From the NCBI GenBank assembly GCA_905221605.1, contig CAJNDS010002596.1, forward strand, positions 174,001 through 226,000: 52,000 bases of DNA. Reading direction: 5' to 3'. The notes under the pieces are model-generated. The model made no database searches. It worked only from the letters and a program-made list of their open reading frames with translations, and was not told the DNA's origin. This DNA comes from Symbiodinium natans (Eukaryota; Sar; Dinophyceae; Suessiales; Symbiodiniaceae). This document shows positions 1 through 10,095 of the stretch, piece after piece (positions within the stretch are counted from its first letter, which is position 1; every line of letters begins with the position of its first letter). Made by a program: the position numbers and the translations under genes.

Positions 1-1640
1 TTCTTCAAGTAGACCTTCCAGATCATGCTTGAAACTTTTCTCGAAAGCATTTGCATCTTCTTCGTCTTGAACTTTGAATGATGTAGTAGAGGCGATCATC
101 ATGCTCTCTACATCCGCAGCGTCTGTCGATGGTCTTGCCGGAGGCATCCCAGCTGCTTCTTCGTCCAACGCATGCTTCACACCAAGTTTCTGAGCCTCCA
201 TATTTTTTGCTAAAATCTGCGTGCGTCTGAATTGCATGAGCTCTTCCACGTGTTCAGTCATGTCGGGGACAACGTCCACGAACCCATCGGGGTCATACAC
301 TGGATGCACACACACAACATACATCTCTGAAATCACGAGGTCGTAATACTTCTGCAAAATCCACTTATAAATGTTCAGCTGCAGCCTGTAATGCTGACCC
401 TGACAGTCTTCGATGCCGTGCAGTGGGTGCTTCATCACTTTTCCGTAACCGTTATATTTTTGGTCTAGCTTCTCACTGCGCTTCCAGTCCACTAGCACAA
501 ACTCAGCGCTGTCAGTTTTCTTAAGCACCAAATCAATAGACCCTGCTAAATCTTCTGCTTCAGCGTAAATACACCACTCAGTCCTGTGTGCTTGAACATC
601 ACTGGTTTCTGAAATGACATTCACCGCCATGTACAATTCCGTGGACATACTGCCAGGCTGCACGAGATACCCATTGAATACACATTCTAGCATTGCATGC
701 ATCCAAGTTCCGGAATTGGCAGCCTCGTCTCGCCTTTTGTTCCAGAGTTCTAATATCTCGTTGTCGTAGAGCACGAAATGGGTCAGGATCTCATGAAAGC
801 CGTCTATGCTCTCGCGGCTCTTAGCAAAGAGCTTGCAGATTTCATGAACATCTGGCTCTTCAGCTTTCAAAGCTGCTACCAAATCTGCCTGGTAAAAAAA
901 ATCCATACCCATCAGCATGCTTGCGATGCTAGGAAAATTGGCATCAGCAGAAACATACTCTGCTCTCGGCCAGTTGATGCCATTTTTCATAGTCGATAAA
1001 GCTGATGTGGAATCAAAAGGTGTACAGAACTCGTGTATAAGTGTCGTTACCTTGCGCACTAAACAACACACATAAAAATCTTATACAGTAACAAAAAACA
1101 AATGAATGCGAGGCAAGTTACACTGCAGCCAACAAGGTGTTCTTTATAGAAGTACTTGTGGTCAGCAGACTCGAATCGCAAAGCAGAGTCCCGTACATGA
1201 GGGTTCTTCGTAGAAAGCTCTGCGCAGGCACGCAGAAAAAAAAGTACTTGAAGTGGGATGGTCAGCAGGAATTTCAAAAACTGGTTCCTGAGGTTGTCTT
1301 TCCAGCACCGCACCGACAATGAAATCAAGCGGCGAAGTCCATCCCCCTGCGTTGATTGCATGTTGTTCACTTATATACAATATGGGCAACATTTACAAAT
1401 AAATGCTTTCACAGCCTTCTCCGAAAATCACGTCGGTGTCCATGTGTTCCGACGATGCCTTAGGGTATATATAACACAACGGATTAGTAGCTACTGTTTT
1501 AAAACGGTAATTTTTTCTACGTGCTTAATTAATCAAAGCATAGCGACTCCACCGCAATAATCTCCAGGAATTGACGAAGGTGTGCGCCGTCCAGTGGGCA
1601 CGCACCGTTGATGCACTGCATCTCCTTCCATGCTCGCAAC
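1..1640 (-). CDS. PD-(D/E)XK-superfamily nuclease gene, 3' part, multi-exon, truncated by window edge
   Basis: Seen: the frame is open from 1050 to the window start (350 codons, no stop). It contains the core GSIDLVL (catalytic Asp at 532-534), then VDWKR (Asp 487-489, Lys 481-483), then QLNIYKWIL (about 353-381) followed by YVVCVHP. This is the D-x(n)-(D/E)xK plus Q-x3-Y arrangement of lambda-exonuclease/RecB-type PD-(D/E)XK nucleases, which cut or resect DNA. An upstream exon (about 1171-1346, including GWTSPLDFIVGAVLE and EIPADHPTSS) joins through a 120-nt GT-AG intron (1051-1170), giving an uninterrupted IRVTTLIHEFCTPF. A further exon is likely at about 1557-1640 (INGACPLDGAHLRQFLEII). 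After the fold there is an acidic tail rich in E and A. The start is not visible; it could continue from the 1708-4653 frame by splicing. Family assignment is firm; cellular role is unknown. Multi-copy dinoflagellate proteins of this kind are known to me, which suggests a mobile or expanded family (inference). Confidence 0.75.
1051..1170 (-). other. Intron of the nuclease gene
   Basis: On the minus strand the exon ending ...ATTCGA is followed by GTCTGC, and the acceptor reads GCGCAAG|GTAACG. Removing these 120 nt restores one frame across I-R-V-T-T-L-I-H. The intron holds an in-frame stop (1081-1083) and a T-rich tract. A GA donor one codon earlier with the acceptor TTTAG is an alternative. 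Confidence 0.6.
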
Positions 1641-1707
1641 CTGTGCGTTCAAAGTCTTAAGTATTTTCTTATGTTTACGATCTTAAAGAACACGAAAAAT
1701 AACACGC

Positions 1708-4653
1708 TCAAGAAGCCGTAGCCAGGTCTTCTGCAGGAGAAGTTGTCTGTGTTGCTGTTATCCATCGATCGGGTAGATGATGAAATCTAACAGGCTGTGG
1801 ATGAAGCAAAACAGGTGTAGCCATATAAGTAGCGCAATTATAGAAGGAATGGCTAGGCAAGCAGACCATTGGAGCATCGTCGTCAGCCAAACGAGTGAGG
1901 AAATATAATACGCGAAGCCTGACTTTGTCAAGGGACATACATTGCTGAAATGTAGTAGATCCAGTCGGTTGAGTCAAGACGGTATACTCATCATTTGCCT
2001 TACTAGATCCTCCAGAATAATCAGGAAAAGTACACGTAAGCAAATCGCCAGGCAAGTCTTGTGTTAAACTGCATCCGAGACGGACACCGTCAGACTCCAC
2101 CCATGTCGGATGTCCTGTCACAGTCCCTGGCAATAGCTGAAACCTGCGTGCTTCATGCCCAAACGCATACTTGATTCCATGGTATAATTCTAGCAAGCGT
2201 GGATGAACACATGCTGGCACATTCGTCGTTGCTTCAAAAGCGTCTTGAACGCCACGTCTATTAATGCGAAATGTATGCTGGACAATAGCGCAAGCCTGCG
2301 AGCAGAAGAAACCCAATCTTCCCTGTATCGCAAGTTCACGCCAAGGGCAGCTGTCCGCTAAAGGCTTTCTGCATAAATTGCAGACGCCACACAAGTTACT
2401 ATAATAAATTTTATCTGCCGTCCACTCACTACGAAACAAGCGAAGGAACTCTTCTTCGGAACGAGGCAAATGTCTCATAGTGCCATTAAATGGCGGCAGT
2501 GCAAACTGCTGGTTTGCGGGCGACGTCATGAGTAATCGCCCTAAGCATTGTGAAGGAAGCCAGGCGATGTCATCGTTCTCTGCGAACACAAAATCATTCA
2601 CTTGGATTTCGAAAGACGAACCTGGAGGCTTAGAAAAGCCAAACGCGATCTCCAAAAATAACCACAAACCATCCCAGCTTGGTCGCGGAAGAAACGGCAC
2701 GACAACAGCTTGATCTAATCCGTATTGCCCTATGATGAACAAACAATAGCATAGATTGCCTTCGCAAACTGTAACTTCGGGCACCGCCATGAAAAGTAGC
2801 GTGTTGATGTCATCTCCAGGAACTGCCACAATGATCTCGATTCCTCTGGTCGCATTGTCAAACGCATCCTGCATCACTTGGAACGGAATCTCATTCGGAA
2901 GTAATCTCATGATTGTGATAGTACGATCAAACAATCGATATAATCTCATGATTCGAGAAGACGATCCGGGCGTGTAGATCACCGGCGACTCATCGAACAC
3001 AGGGAAGAGATTTGTACTGCCACCAATATAATCACCGAGCTGCATCACGCAATGAGGGCAGAGTTTCTCTGGGTGAAGTCGCTTGTGATCCTCGCAAATC
3101 CATGTATGACAAAGAGAACACACCCGCCAGTGCGGAGAGGAGAGATTATAGTCACGCTTGCAAATAGCACATCTGATGACTGCATTCACGTCGATTGGAG
3201 AAGGCACTGTCTCTATTTCCAGCGGAGCAGGTCGTTGTCTGCAAAACATCCACATAAAAACATGAGATAGCGGCTCAGCAGCAACTGATTCCGCATCTCG
3301 AAGGGTTGCGCTGGATACCCCAACATTATTCAATGCGATGAAGAAATTTTTTTGATTCCAGCGAATACAAAAAGTGTTTCGTTGATTCAGAAGTGGTCTG
3401 TGCCGACTTGCGGACTGATGTACAACTGGCGCTATATCATCGAGACCGAAAGACCAAGCAATATCTTCCAAGCCAATGTTGTCGATTCTGCAGTAAGAGC
3501 GTTTAGCTGCACTGCTTTCTTCAACACCAACATATATTCCGCAAGTCTCGGAAGGAATATGCACATTGAAGCACGCCATTCCCATTAATGGAGCTTCAGA
3601 CCGAAATCCGACCGTGTAAGTGCTTTGCTGTAGAAACACTGGAGTTTTATTCGCAGTCCAACACAGGCGAGCATTGTAAGGAATTCTTGAAAACTGCGTA
3701 ATCTGCGACAAGTTCACGCAAATAGATTTAGCAGACGTGAGAAGTCTTGTCATAGCGCGAAACGTTGCTCCATCATCTGGCCACAGCTGATCAACATGCA
3801 CTGTTTGATCCATCCAGTTACTTGCACTTTTCACAACGGCCAACAAAGACTTGCAAGCGCAGGCCAATGCGCTCAAAAACTGCACATCGAAATAGAAGGC
3901 TGGTAATTGTTCGATTATCTCCGCGCACGGCAGTCCGTCAGAGGCACCACCCGTATAGTCTCCAAGCTGCTGGGTTTGTGAACATGAAGAATTTTCACAG
4001 TCAGTGTGATTTTCTTCGCAACTGAGATGTTCTTCTGAAGCTTCTTGTACATCGTCGTGTATTTCTTGCGATAAAGATTTCAGCAGTAAGACACTTTGTC
4101 TGATTTGGTAAATTTCTCTTTCCCACATTCGTTTTGACTTGCGCGTGTCAACCGGAGATGGCATGGACATCTTCCCGCCAAATCGCCACCGCGGACTGAT
4201 CTGCAATGCGATGTTGGCCCATACTCGCAAGCGCTTGGTTGCACGACAAACATCTGATAGTGAGTCGCTGCGAATGACACCATTGAAGACTCGCTGTCCC
4301 GGCAACATACAACTGAGCGATACAAAGGGTGTCACATGGCTCGCCCTGAACGTAGCGCTGTGAATATAGTGATTCCACGTACGTCCATCAATGTACATTG
4401 CGAACGGATCTGGCAAGGCATCCCACAGTGTCGAATCTGTGACCATCTCTTGCATGAATTTCATCGTGATGTCGTGTATCTGTTCAATTCTACAGCAGAC
4501 AACATACTGAGAAATTGCAAATGTTAGACGATCCACATGATCCGTGTTGCCGAAATTGTCGGAACCCCCCAGGATGTCGCCGGTCTGCCAGCTCGAAGAC
4601 ACGCCGCAACGTCTCTCGGTTTTTGTTAATCCAGCAGACCTGATTTGAGGCAA
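1708..4653 (-). CDS. Large protein with F-box-like and SPRY-like regions, two Cys/His clusters and four GDxxGG motifs (981 codons)
   Basis: I do not recognise this gene. The frame stays open upstream of the nominal TTG at 4651-4653 to about 4716 with no ATG, so this is probably an internal or 5'-spliced exon. Numbered from 4653: residues 1-235 unknown; about 240-300 a Leu-rich F-box-like stretch (EQLPAFYFDVQFLSALA); about 325-490 beta-rich and SPRY-like (weak); 495-535 a zinc cluster C495/C498, C512/C515, C520/H523, C532/C535, RING/B-box-like spacing; 755-788 a second cluster C755/C758/C761, C769, C784/C788. The motif [GP]-D-[YI]-x-G-G-[SA] occurs four times with its Gly pairs at 29-30, 235-236, 544-545 and 881-882, each at an apparent domain boundary. 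The stop is at 1708-1710, about 70 nt from the next nuclease exon on the same strand, so the two may belong to one transcript. Ubiquitin-ligase-like parts suggest protein turnover, but that is inference. Confidence 0.65.
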   Translation of the reverse strand: MPQIRSAGLTKTERRCGVSSSWQTGDILGGSDNFGNTDHVDRLTFAISQYVVCCRIEQIHDITMKFMQEMVTDSTLWDALPDPFAMYIDGRTWNHYIHSATFRASHVTPFVSLSCMLPGQRVFNGVIRSDSLSDVCRATKRLRVWANIALQISPRWRFGGKMSMPSPVDTRKSKRMWEREIYQIRQSVLLLKSLSQEIHDDVQEASEEHLSCEENHTDCENSSCSQTQQLGDYTGGASDGLPCAEIIEQLPAFYFDVQFLSALACACKSLLAVVKSASNWMDQTVHVDQLWPDDGATFRAMTRLLTSAKSICVNLSQITQFSRIPYNARLCWTANKTPVFLQQSTYTVGFRSEAPLMGMACFNVHIPSETCGIYVGVEESSAAKRSYCRIDNIGLEDIAWSFGLDDIAPVVHQSASRHRPLLNQRNTFCIRWNQKNFFIALNNVGVSSATLRDAESVAAEPLSHVFMWMFCRQRPAPLEIETVPSPIDVNAVIRCAICKRDYNLSSPHWRVCSLCHTWICEDHKRLHPEKLCPHCVMQLGDYIGGSTNLFPVFDESPVIYTPGSSSRIMRLYRLFDRTITIMRLLPNEIPFQVMQDAFDNATRGIEIIVAVPGDDINTLLFMAVPEVTVCEGNLCYCLFIIGQYGLDQAVVVPFLPRPSWDGLWLFLEIAFGFSKPPGSSFEIQVNDFVFAENDDIAWLPSQCLGRLLMTSPANQQFALPPFNGTMRHLPRSEEEFLRLFRSEWTADKIYYSNLCGVCNLCRKPLADSCPWRELAIQGRLGFFCSQACAIVQHTFRINRRGVQDAFEATTNVPACVHPRLLELYHGIKYAFGHEARRFQLLPGTVTGHPTWVESDGVRLGCSLTQDLPGDLLTCTFPDYSGGSSKANDEYTVLTQPTGSTTFQQCMSLDKVRLRVLYFLTRLADDDAPMVCLPSHSFYNCATYMATPVLLHPQPVRFHHLPDRWITATQTTSPAEDLATAS

Positions 4654-5620
4654 TGAGTTTGCTGGTTTGAAGTAACAAAAATATAGACATTCGCTTGCAG
4701 TTCTTGCTTTGACGTTACTTCACACGACTGGGACCACTGCTATAAACATCAGCTAACTCATAACAAATATATACTCAACAACTGAACTAAGTCGCACTTC
4801 AGGCATGCAACACCTCCACGCTTCGAGCGTCGTCATCCTTGCATTCTCGATTGGCCTTTGTGCGAATGCGAACATGCTGTTAAATTAAAAGTGTAAAAGC
4901 TTGTAAGGTAAAAGACAAAATATAAATAAACGTGTTAGTTGCACGTACAGAATGACTACAACTTGACTCAGTCTTTACTATCTCCAGCAAGCAAAAATAA
5001 AGCATGTCTGAGTCTGCCTCCATGAATACTCAATCTTCAGGTTCTTCTTCATGATCGCGGCCTCAGTACCCAATTGTCTACTAATGTATACTCTAATATA
5101 TGTTCTAGGGTTCATATTATTTTAGAACGAAATGCTTTCGACGTGCATTATGTGCAGTTTTTTTTTTGAAAAAATGTGATTGTCGCTTGCAAGTTACTTG
5201 TTCCTTTGATTTAAAACATATATATATTGAAGGTTACTGGCTTGTGCACTACAGGCTAGAGGGAAACATAAAACAACGCGTGTTAGAAGTTTCTTAGTTC
5301 GAAGCACATTAAGCATGATTATTTAATGGAAACGCTTCTGATATAAACTACACAATCCTGATTGAACAAAAGAACCAGGCGCAGTGTCGTTCTGATTGAT
5401 TGATGTCTCCTGAAGTTCTCGCATCATCGCAGACCTTGTTCTTTACTTCAAGTTGAATCATATCGGATTCTTGTCATGCCTATGTCTATCATGATAGACG
5501 AGTTGCTCCAAACCGGATCCAGTAATGTCGCCGTCGTTGTTTCTCGGAGCATCAGTATCGTCATCATCCGCGAGATCCTGCTATCTTGTCGTCTACCGTG
5601 ATTAGGATTCTTTTACTATA
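4654..5620. other. Gap between the 981-codon frame and the next gene; no gene seen
   Basis: AT-rich and without a long open frame. It holds short AT runs such as the ATATATAT stretch near 5220 and a T run at about 5158-5167. It probably contains the 5' exon or leader of the 1708-4653 gene (its frame opens near 4716 behind a stop) and the 3' flank of the gene ending at 5621. No telomere-like repeat occurs here. Confidence 0.5.
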
Positions 5621-6160
5621 TTAAAGAACCTCGAAGCGAAAGACGCGATCAGCCACCGCTGGATTTATGTAAACTTGGCGATCTTCAGGAGAAATGAAGA
5701 AAGGCACCTCACATAAATTCATGGCATTTGCGTAATGCCTGCGATGTTGCTATGCGAAAATCTCGCCTTGAGGTCCGGCGCAAGAAACGCTGGTCTCCAT
5801 GCGTGTCGGCGATGAGTCAAGTTGACGCTGTATTCTTGGCCGATTACTCGAACCGCAAAGAAATGATTCATTGCAGCGGTGACATACTTGCCCTCTGCTG
5901 AAATACTTCCGTCACGAATCCACACCAAACTTTTCCTTAGCTTCCCCAGTAAATGTTTATGTTCTTCAGTGAATGCTTCTTAGTTCAAACGAAGACACTG
6001 GAATGGTCGCAGCACACTGTTGCCGTCTTGGAGAGCTGACATAGGACCGTCGCGCTCGTACACCGCTTTAATTCCGTGGGCACGAAAGCAGTTGATCAAG
6101 CAGACATCTTCGAAGAATTCTTTGCCTTGTGTTTCCAGCTCGTTGATTTTTGCATGCATT
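5621..6160 (-). pseudogene. Terminal exon of the unknown gene, with a nonsense codon and a frameshift
   Basis: The acceptor is TTGTATTGTAG| at about 6161. The exon then reads through MHAKINELETQGKEFFEDVC and AVYERDGPMSALQDGNSVLR up to LRLN, where TAA (5980-5982) interrupts. The same frame resumes at EAFTEEHKHLLGKLRKSLVW and continues through AEGKYVTAAMN, LTHRRHAWRPAFLAPDLKAR and AGITQMP. A one-base loss near 5717-5720 then shifts the frame, after which MNLCEVPFFISPEDRQVYIN continues to the stop at 5621-5623. The sequence on both sides of each break is clearly coding-like, so this looks like a once functional protein C-terminus of about 180 residues. No domain recognised. Confidence 0.6.
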
Positions 6161-8410
6161 CTACAATACAAAATAAAAATAAAATGATGTATTATATAAA
6201 GGCTGCCCAGGTTCGCTGATGCTGTCGCACAACGCCATCTGGCAATACAACATCTGTAATAAAGATATGTTTGCGCTGTGCATATGCATATATACTATAG
6301 ATACATTATGCAAATAAGCGCCTCGACGTCGACGCCGAGGAATGTTGTGCCGAACGTAGTAGGAGTTACGTCCTGTATGCTATGGATATCTGCAATGTAA
6401 TACACAAATGTATTCGTTTCTGAGACACTGCATTTGCGGAAGTCCTTTGCGCGCAAAGCCTTTGTACCAAGCTGACCGGGACAATCTCGACCAAGAATGC
6501 GACTCCTGTAAATCTACAAATCAGCTGCTTAGTTAACACGAAGCCCGGCCAGGTCGCCTTCGCTGCCGTGCATTGATTTGTGCTGCGCATACGTGCGAAC
6601 ATCTGTTTCGCCACAGCATCACCTGAGAAAAACATCGTAGCACGACAGTTTAAATAATCTGAATGAAATATTTATGCAAGAGAGGCGCAAAGGCTCATTT
6701 CCAGACGGCAGGTCAGGATAGACTTCTTCTTGAGGCAAAACCCGATAGAGTTCCCTGCACACACAGAGATCGAGACATTGTACAAACAAAATAACTACAG
6801 GCTAAGCCACACTCATCACGGCCATCATACCAGTTGAAATTCTTGTCGTTTATGTCTGGGTCAATGATATCGTCATGCCTTCAGCATATCGTCGACAAGA
6901 TTTCATACAGTAAAATCATCTGACATATGTGGCAATGCTCAACATGATGTAAGAATTTATATTTTAAGACCTGCACGTCCAGAGAATGGCAGAGTTTTCG
7001 TCAGCTGCACTTGACCTTGAAATTATAACATTCGTCCGTCAAAAACATCAAGCCGTTCCGAAGTATACTCAAGCCGTTACTCCATCTGGATCAACTTCTC
7101 GATGCTCTGGTTAACCACATAGGTTGACCTTGGAGCATGCTTTTAAATAAGTGATGGTGTATAAACTTTTCAGGTTATATTAAGCAAGCTGCTGAAATAG
7201 ACGCCAGTGATAGATGCCTGCAATCCTCAGCTGTTACAAATTGCACTATAAGCAGGAGCGTGCGCAGACAGCAAAGCAGTACAAATTAAGGTAGGAACTC
7301 CACGTTCAGAAGACGCTGCGTCTGGACGAAATCACTTGCATGATACCTCAAAGATTTAGCAACACATGATTGCTTTCATTTTTACTATTACAAATCTGAC
7401 GGCATATGTTCAAGATACTGTTCGAGGTCGTCATGGACATCAGCGCCGATGCTCTCGTCAACGGACATGATGTTCTTCTTGTGCGTCCTGCAAAAAACAC
7501 GAAGGAACGTATAAACAAAACTTATCTTAGAAAAAAAATATATATGTCACTCCTCGTCAGGCGCCCTTCAGAATCGACGAACCCTATACAGAACATGACA
7601 TGCGATTGTCATAATTCTGCAATGTTTTGATTGACGTAAGATGCCAACAGCTTCTTGCGCGACGACGGCGTCCGTCTTGATGTGTCCTGATCAGTTTAAA
7701 GCTTGTATACCACAAATACAAAAAGGACAATAACAATATTTAACATCAGGCCGGCACATGTCGTTGGCTTCGCAATCGATTGCCCCGTGCTGAGCAGTAT
7801 ACCTTGACAAATGAAAAAAATTACTAGGCTACGTAAATTACTATGCATCTCGCAAAACATGAAGCTCGGACACCCTTTCAAAAACTCTGCGGGTGTGATC
7901 ACGGCGTCTGACGTCCTCAGCACACACACACACTTAAATAAGCATATTCTTCGTCAGAATCTCTTTTACATGTTCAGTCAAGCCACACGTCGGTTCGCCA
8001 GCGAGGGACACGCACCGCAGGTCCTTGCTGTCATTTTTTAAATTCGTCTTTGTATATTATTATATTTTGATTGAGTGGCGACTCGTAGAAGATGTGAAGG
8101 TCAGCGGCTCGGAGTCACTGCTCAACCTTATGTTTATTCTGGAGACAAGATTTAAAAAAGGAAATATGTAATACAGCTTAAACGCTCATCCTCATACATC
8201 AACCACCGCATTTTTGACCAGCGCATAGTCGAAGACCTTGGAGTTATTTATTCCTACAAGTAGCCGCAAGTGTATACGCTTGTCACATCAAGACCTCTTG
8301 TGCTTCCGAAAGGCATATGCTTCTCAATGCACCTGACAAACTCCAGTTTAAACTGACAGCTTGTGTCTCTCGTTTGTATTAAACCCTCGCTACGTCTTCC
8401 TGAGGTCAGA

Positions 8411-8487
8411 ACACAGTCGTATATGCCTCAGCTTCATCAAAAATAATAATAGACTGGTCGCGTGTATATTCATCTAAGTCTCCTTGT
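8411..8487 (-). CDS. Exon-like segment with a Walker-B-like motif
   Basis: Behind the acceptor CTTACAAG|GAG the frame reads GDLDEYTRDQ, then SIIIFDEAEAYTTV, and ends at a possible GT donor. Four hydrophobics plus DEAE resemble the Walker B/motif II of P-loop ATPases and helicases (Asp 8436-8438, Glu 8433-8435). I found no GxxxxGK[ST] in the segments upstream, so an ATPase role is only a suggestion. Confidence 0.4.
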
Positions 8488-8849
8488 AAGAATTTCGTTG
8501 ATTTGGCGCAAGCTGCTTGAGCTCAAAACATTGCGAGCAAGTCATGGAGAATATTTTCGCTTGTACGCCAGACGGTTAGCATCGCGTAAGCTAGTCTTCA
8601 ACATGATTCAGAAGCAGACGGCTGCTTTGTTTTTCTGCGATGGACTCGTCCAAGTGGGCAAGACGTCGGAAGACGCGGCGCGCATCACCTCAGATAAATA
8701 GGAAGTGGAAGGATTCTCTAGCATGCACGAGTCTTTTACAAGCTAAAAGTGTCACTGGTAAGTACCAAGCAAAGTATAAGTACGGACAGTGATTTGTTGA
8801 CGTATTTTTAATTTTCTAAAATTCTACTATAGTTTTCATAGAAACCGCG

Positions 8850-8978
8850 CAGGTCTAGGCTTGCCACGCCAAAGTAGATGAAGAGCAGAGAGCACTCCTG
8901 CAGCAGTATTTATACCTCTCGCTAACTTCACAAAACACGTGTCCTTCGCCTCAACTATGTCGCCGTCGCAGGTTTGAT
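8850..8978 (-). CDS. Exon-like segment of the unknown gene
   Basis: One frame reads HQTCDGDIVEAKDTCFVKLA, then RGINTAAGVLSALHLLWRGK, without stops, between an AG|G acceptor near 8979 and a possible GT donor near 8850. The other frames are closed or have unlikely composition. It supports a real coding history for this region. Confidence 0.45.
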
Positions 8979-9412
8979 GACCTTCGCAGGAGCTTCATTA
9001 GCATGTCTAAGCCAAACCCACACTGTTAAGTCGGGCTGCGTTGGGTGAAGTCGAACTGCTTGTAGACGCAGGCAAAATCCGCAGACGAACCTTATTATGA
9101 GGTCATAGCTGTGACCTGCTTCTGAAGCTACATAAGCGTCCACTTCAATCTATTAAGAAGAACTGAGGCATCGTCGTGGATTGCGCGAATCTGCTTCGCC
9201 CTGGAGCGCCCTGCATTATACAAACAAAAAAAACACCACGCGCGTTAGGTCAGATTCATGTATAGTGCCTGCATCTCGCCGTCGGAGTGTGGCACACAGC
9301 GACTGCATCTGTCACAGGTGGTCAGCACGTTGGCGTAGTTGAGCTGATGCCTTACACAAATCACCCTGTGAAAAGCATCAGTTACTATTTGTGTCTTAAA
9401 ACTACACTCTTA

Positions 9413-9567
9413 AGTGAATGACCAAAGCTCCTTGACCTCGCGGTAAGACTCCACAACGGTCACCTGGCGAAACTCACACATGACTTGAAATTTAAATATA
9501 GGATGATAGTCGCCTTTGTTTCGCTGAAAGTGACCTTCTTGTCCTTCTTCTTCATGACTGACTTTAC
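9413..9567 (-). CDS. Exon-like segment of the unknown gene
   Basis: The acceptor is TATGTTGCAG|G at about 9568. The frame reads KVSHEEEGQEGHFQRNKGDY, then HPIFKFQVMCEFRQVTVVES and YREVKELWSFT, and reaches a stop near 9412. The length is typical of an internal exon in this gene. No family recognised. Confidence 0.5.
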
Positions 9568-9867
9568 CTGCAACATATACGGTTACTGCTGTAACTAAGT
9601 AACCAAGTACTCCTCGCCTCTGGAGTCACAGAAGGAGCAGCCTCACAGAAAACATAAATTATTACTCAAAAAAATAGCTACAGGCACATTCACTCGGCGC
9701 CTTCCCTTCTTCTCGAAGACGTTCCTGGAACTCCTAAGCTATGTGGTGTTTAAATTCAGTACATATACATTTACCAATATCAGAAAAACTAAGAGCGTGG
9801 CCATAGCCCGAACATTTTTCCTCATCTTGGTATGCGGGGACGGCTTGTTTTTGCCCATTGTGCCTGC

Positions 9868-10010
9868 AAAGAAACGGTGGAGTAGGTAGACTCATTATGC
9901 AGTAGCTGCACAGAAAGAGACAGGCCTTCAGCGTGTAGGAAAACCGTACGGTCAGGAAGTACACGACTCACTTGAGCATAAAGCTCATCATTAATCTTTT
10001 CGTTCTTGGC
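9868..10010 (-). CDS. 5'-most clear exon-like segment
   Basis: The frame reads AKNEKINDELYAQVSRVLPD, then RTVFLHAEGLSLSVQLLHNE, directly before the next segment (HNGQKQAVPAYQDEEKCSGY, 9775-9864). An alternative frame just upstream (CTKFVSAEVYESVASSVFLH, about 10015-10085) could be one more exon. Beyond 10.09 kb only the 9-bp minisatellite follows, so no start codon can be assigned. Confidence 0.5.
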
Positions 10011-10095
10011 ATACTATCTAGATTGTGCAAAAAGACGGATGACGCAACACTTTCATACACTTCAGCCGACACAAACTTCGTACACATGCAGATCG

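Larger units (their letters stand above)
5621..10010 (-). pseudogene. Multi-exon gene or degenerate gene copy, function unknown
   Basis: At least a dozen coding-looking segments lie in order on the minus strand, most starting right after an AG|G acceptor and spaced by 40-150 nt. Approximate positions: 9868-10010, 9775-9864, 9413-9567, 9250-9344, 9133-9210, 8850-8978, 8594-8687, 8411-8487, 8200-8283, 7840-7917, 7634-7687, 7392-7487, 6830-6877, 6675-6754 and 5621-6160. They share a charged, soluble composition. Damage: the last exon has an in-frame TAA and a frameshift; the segment at 8594-8687 appears to continue in another frame (about 8540-8596), and another frame change lies near 8285. Introns may explain some of these, but not the TAA at 5980-5982. 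The 5' end runs into a 9-bp minisatellite near 10.09 kb, so the start is missing or destroyed. I recognise no family. Read errors are an alternative explanation for the breaks. Confidence 0.5.

Noticed and set aside
1137-1560. Short plus-strand frames over the nuclease exons
   Set aside because: The minus-strand exons with conserved-looking motifs and splice sites explain the region.
1715-1724. CCGTAGCCA, matching the 5' part of the dinoflagellate spliced leader
   Set aside because: Only nine bases, on the strand opposite to the gene and inside its coding end; expected by chance.
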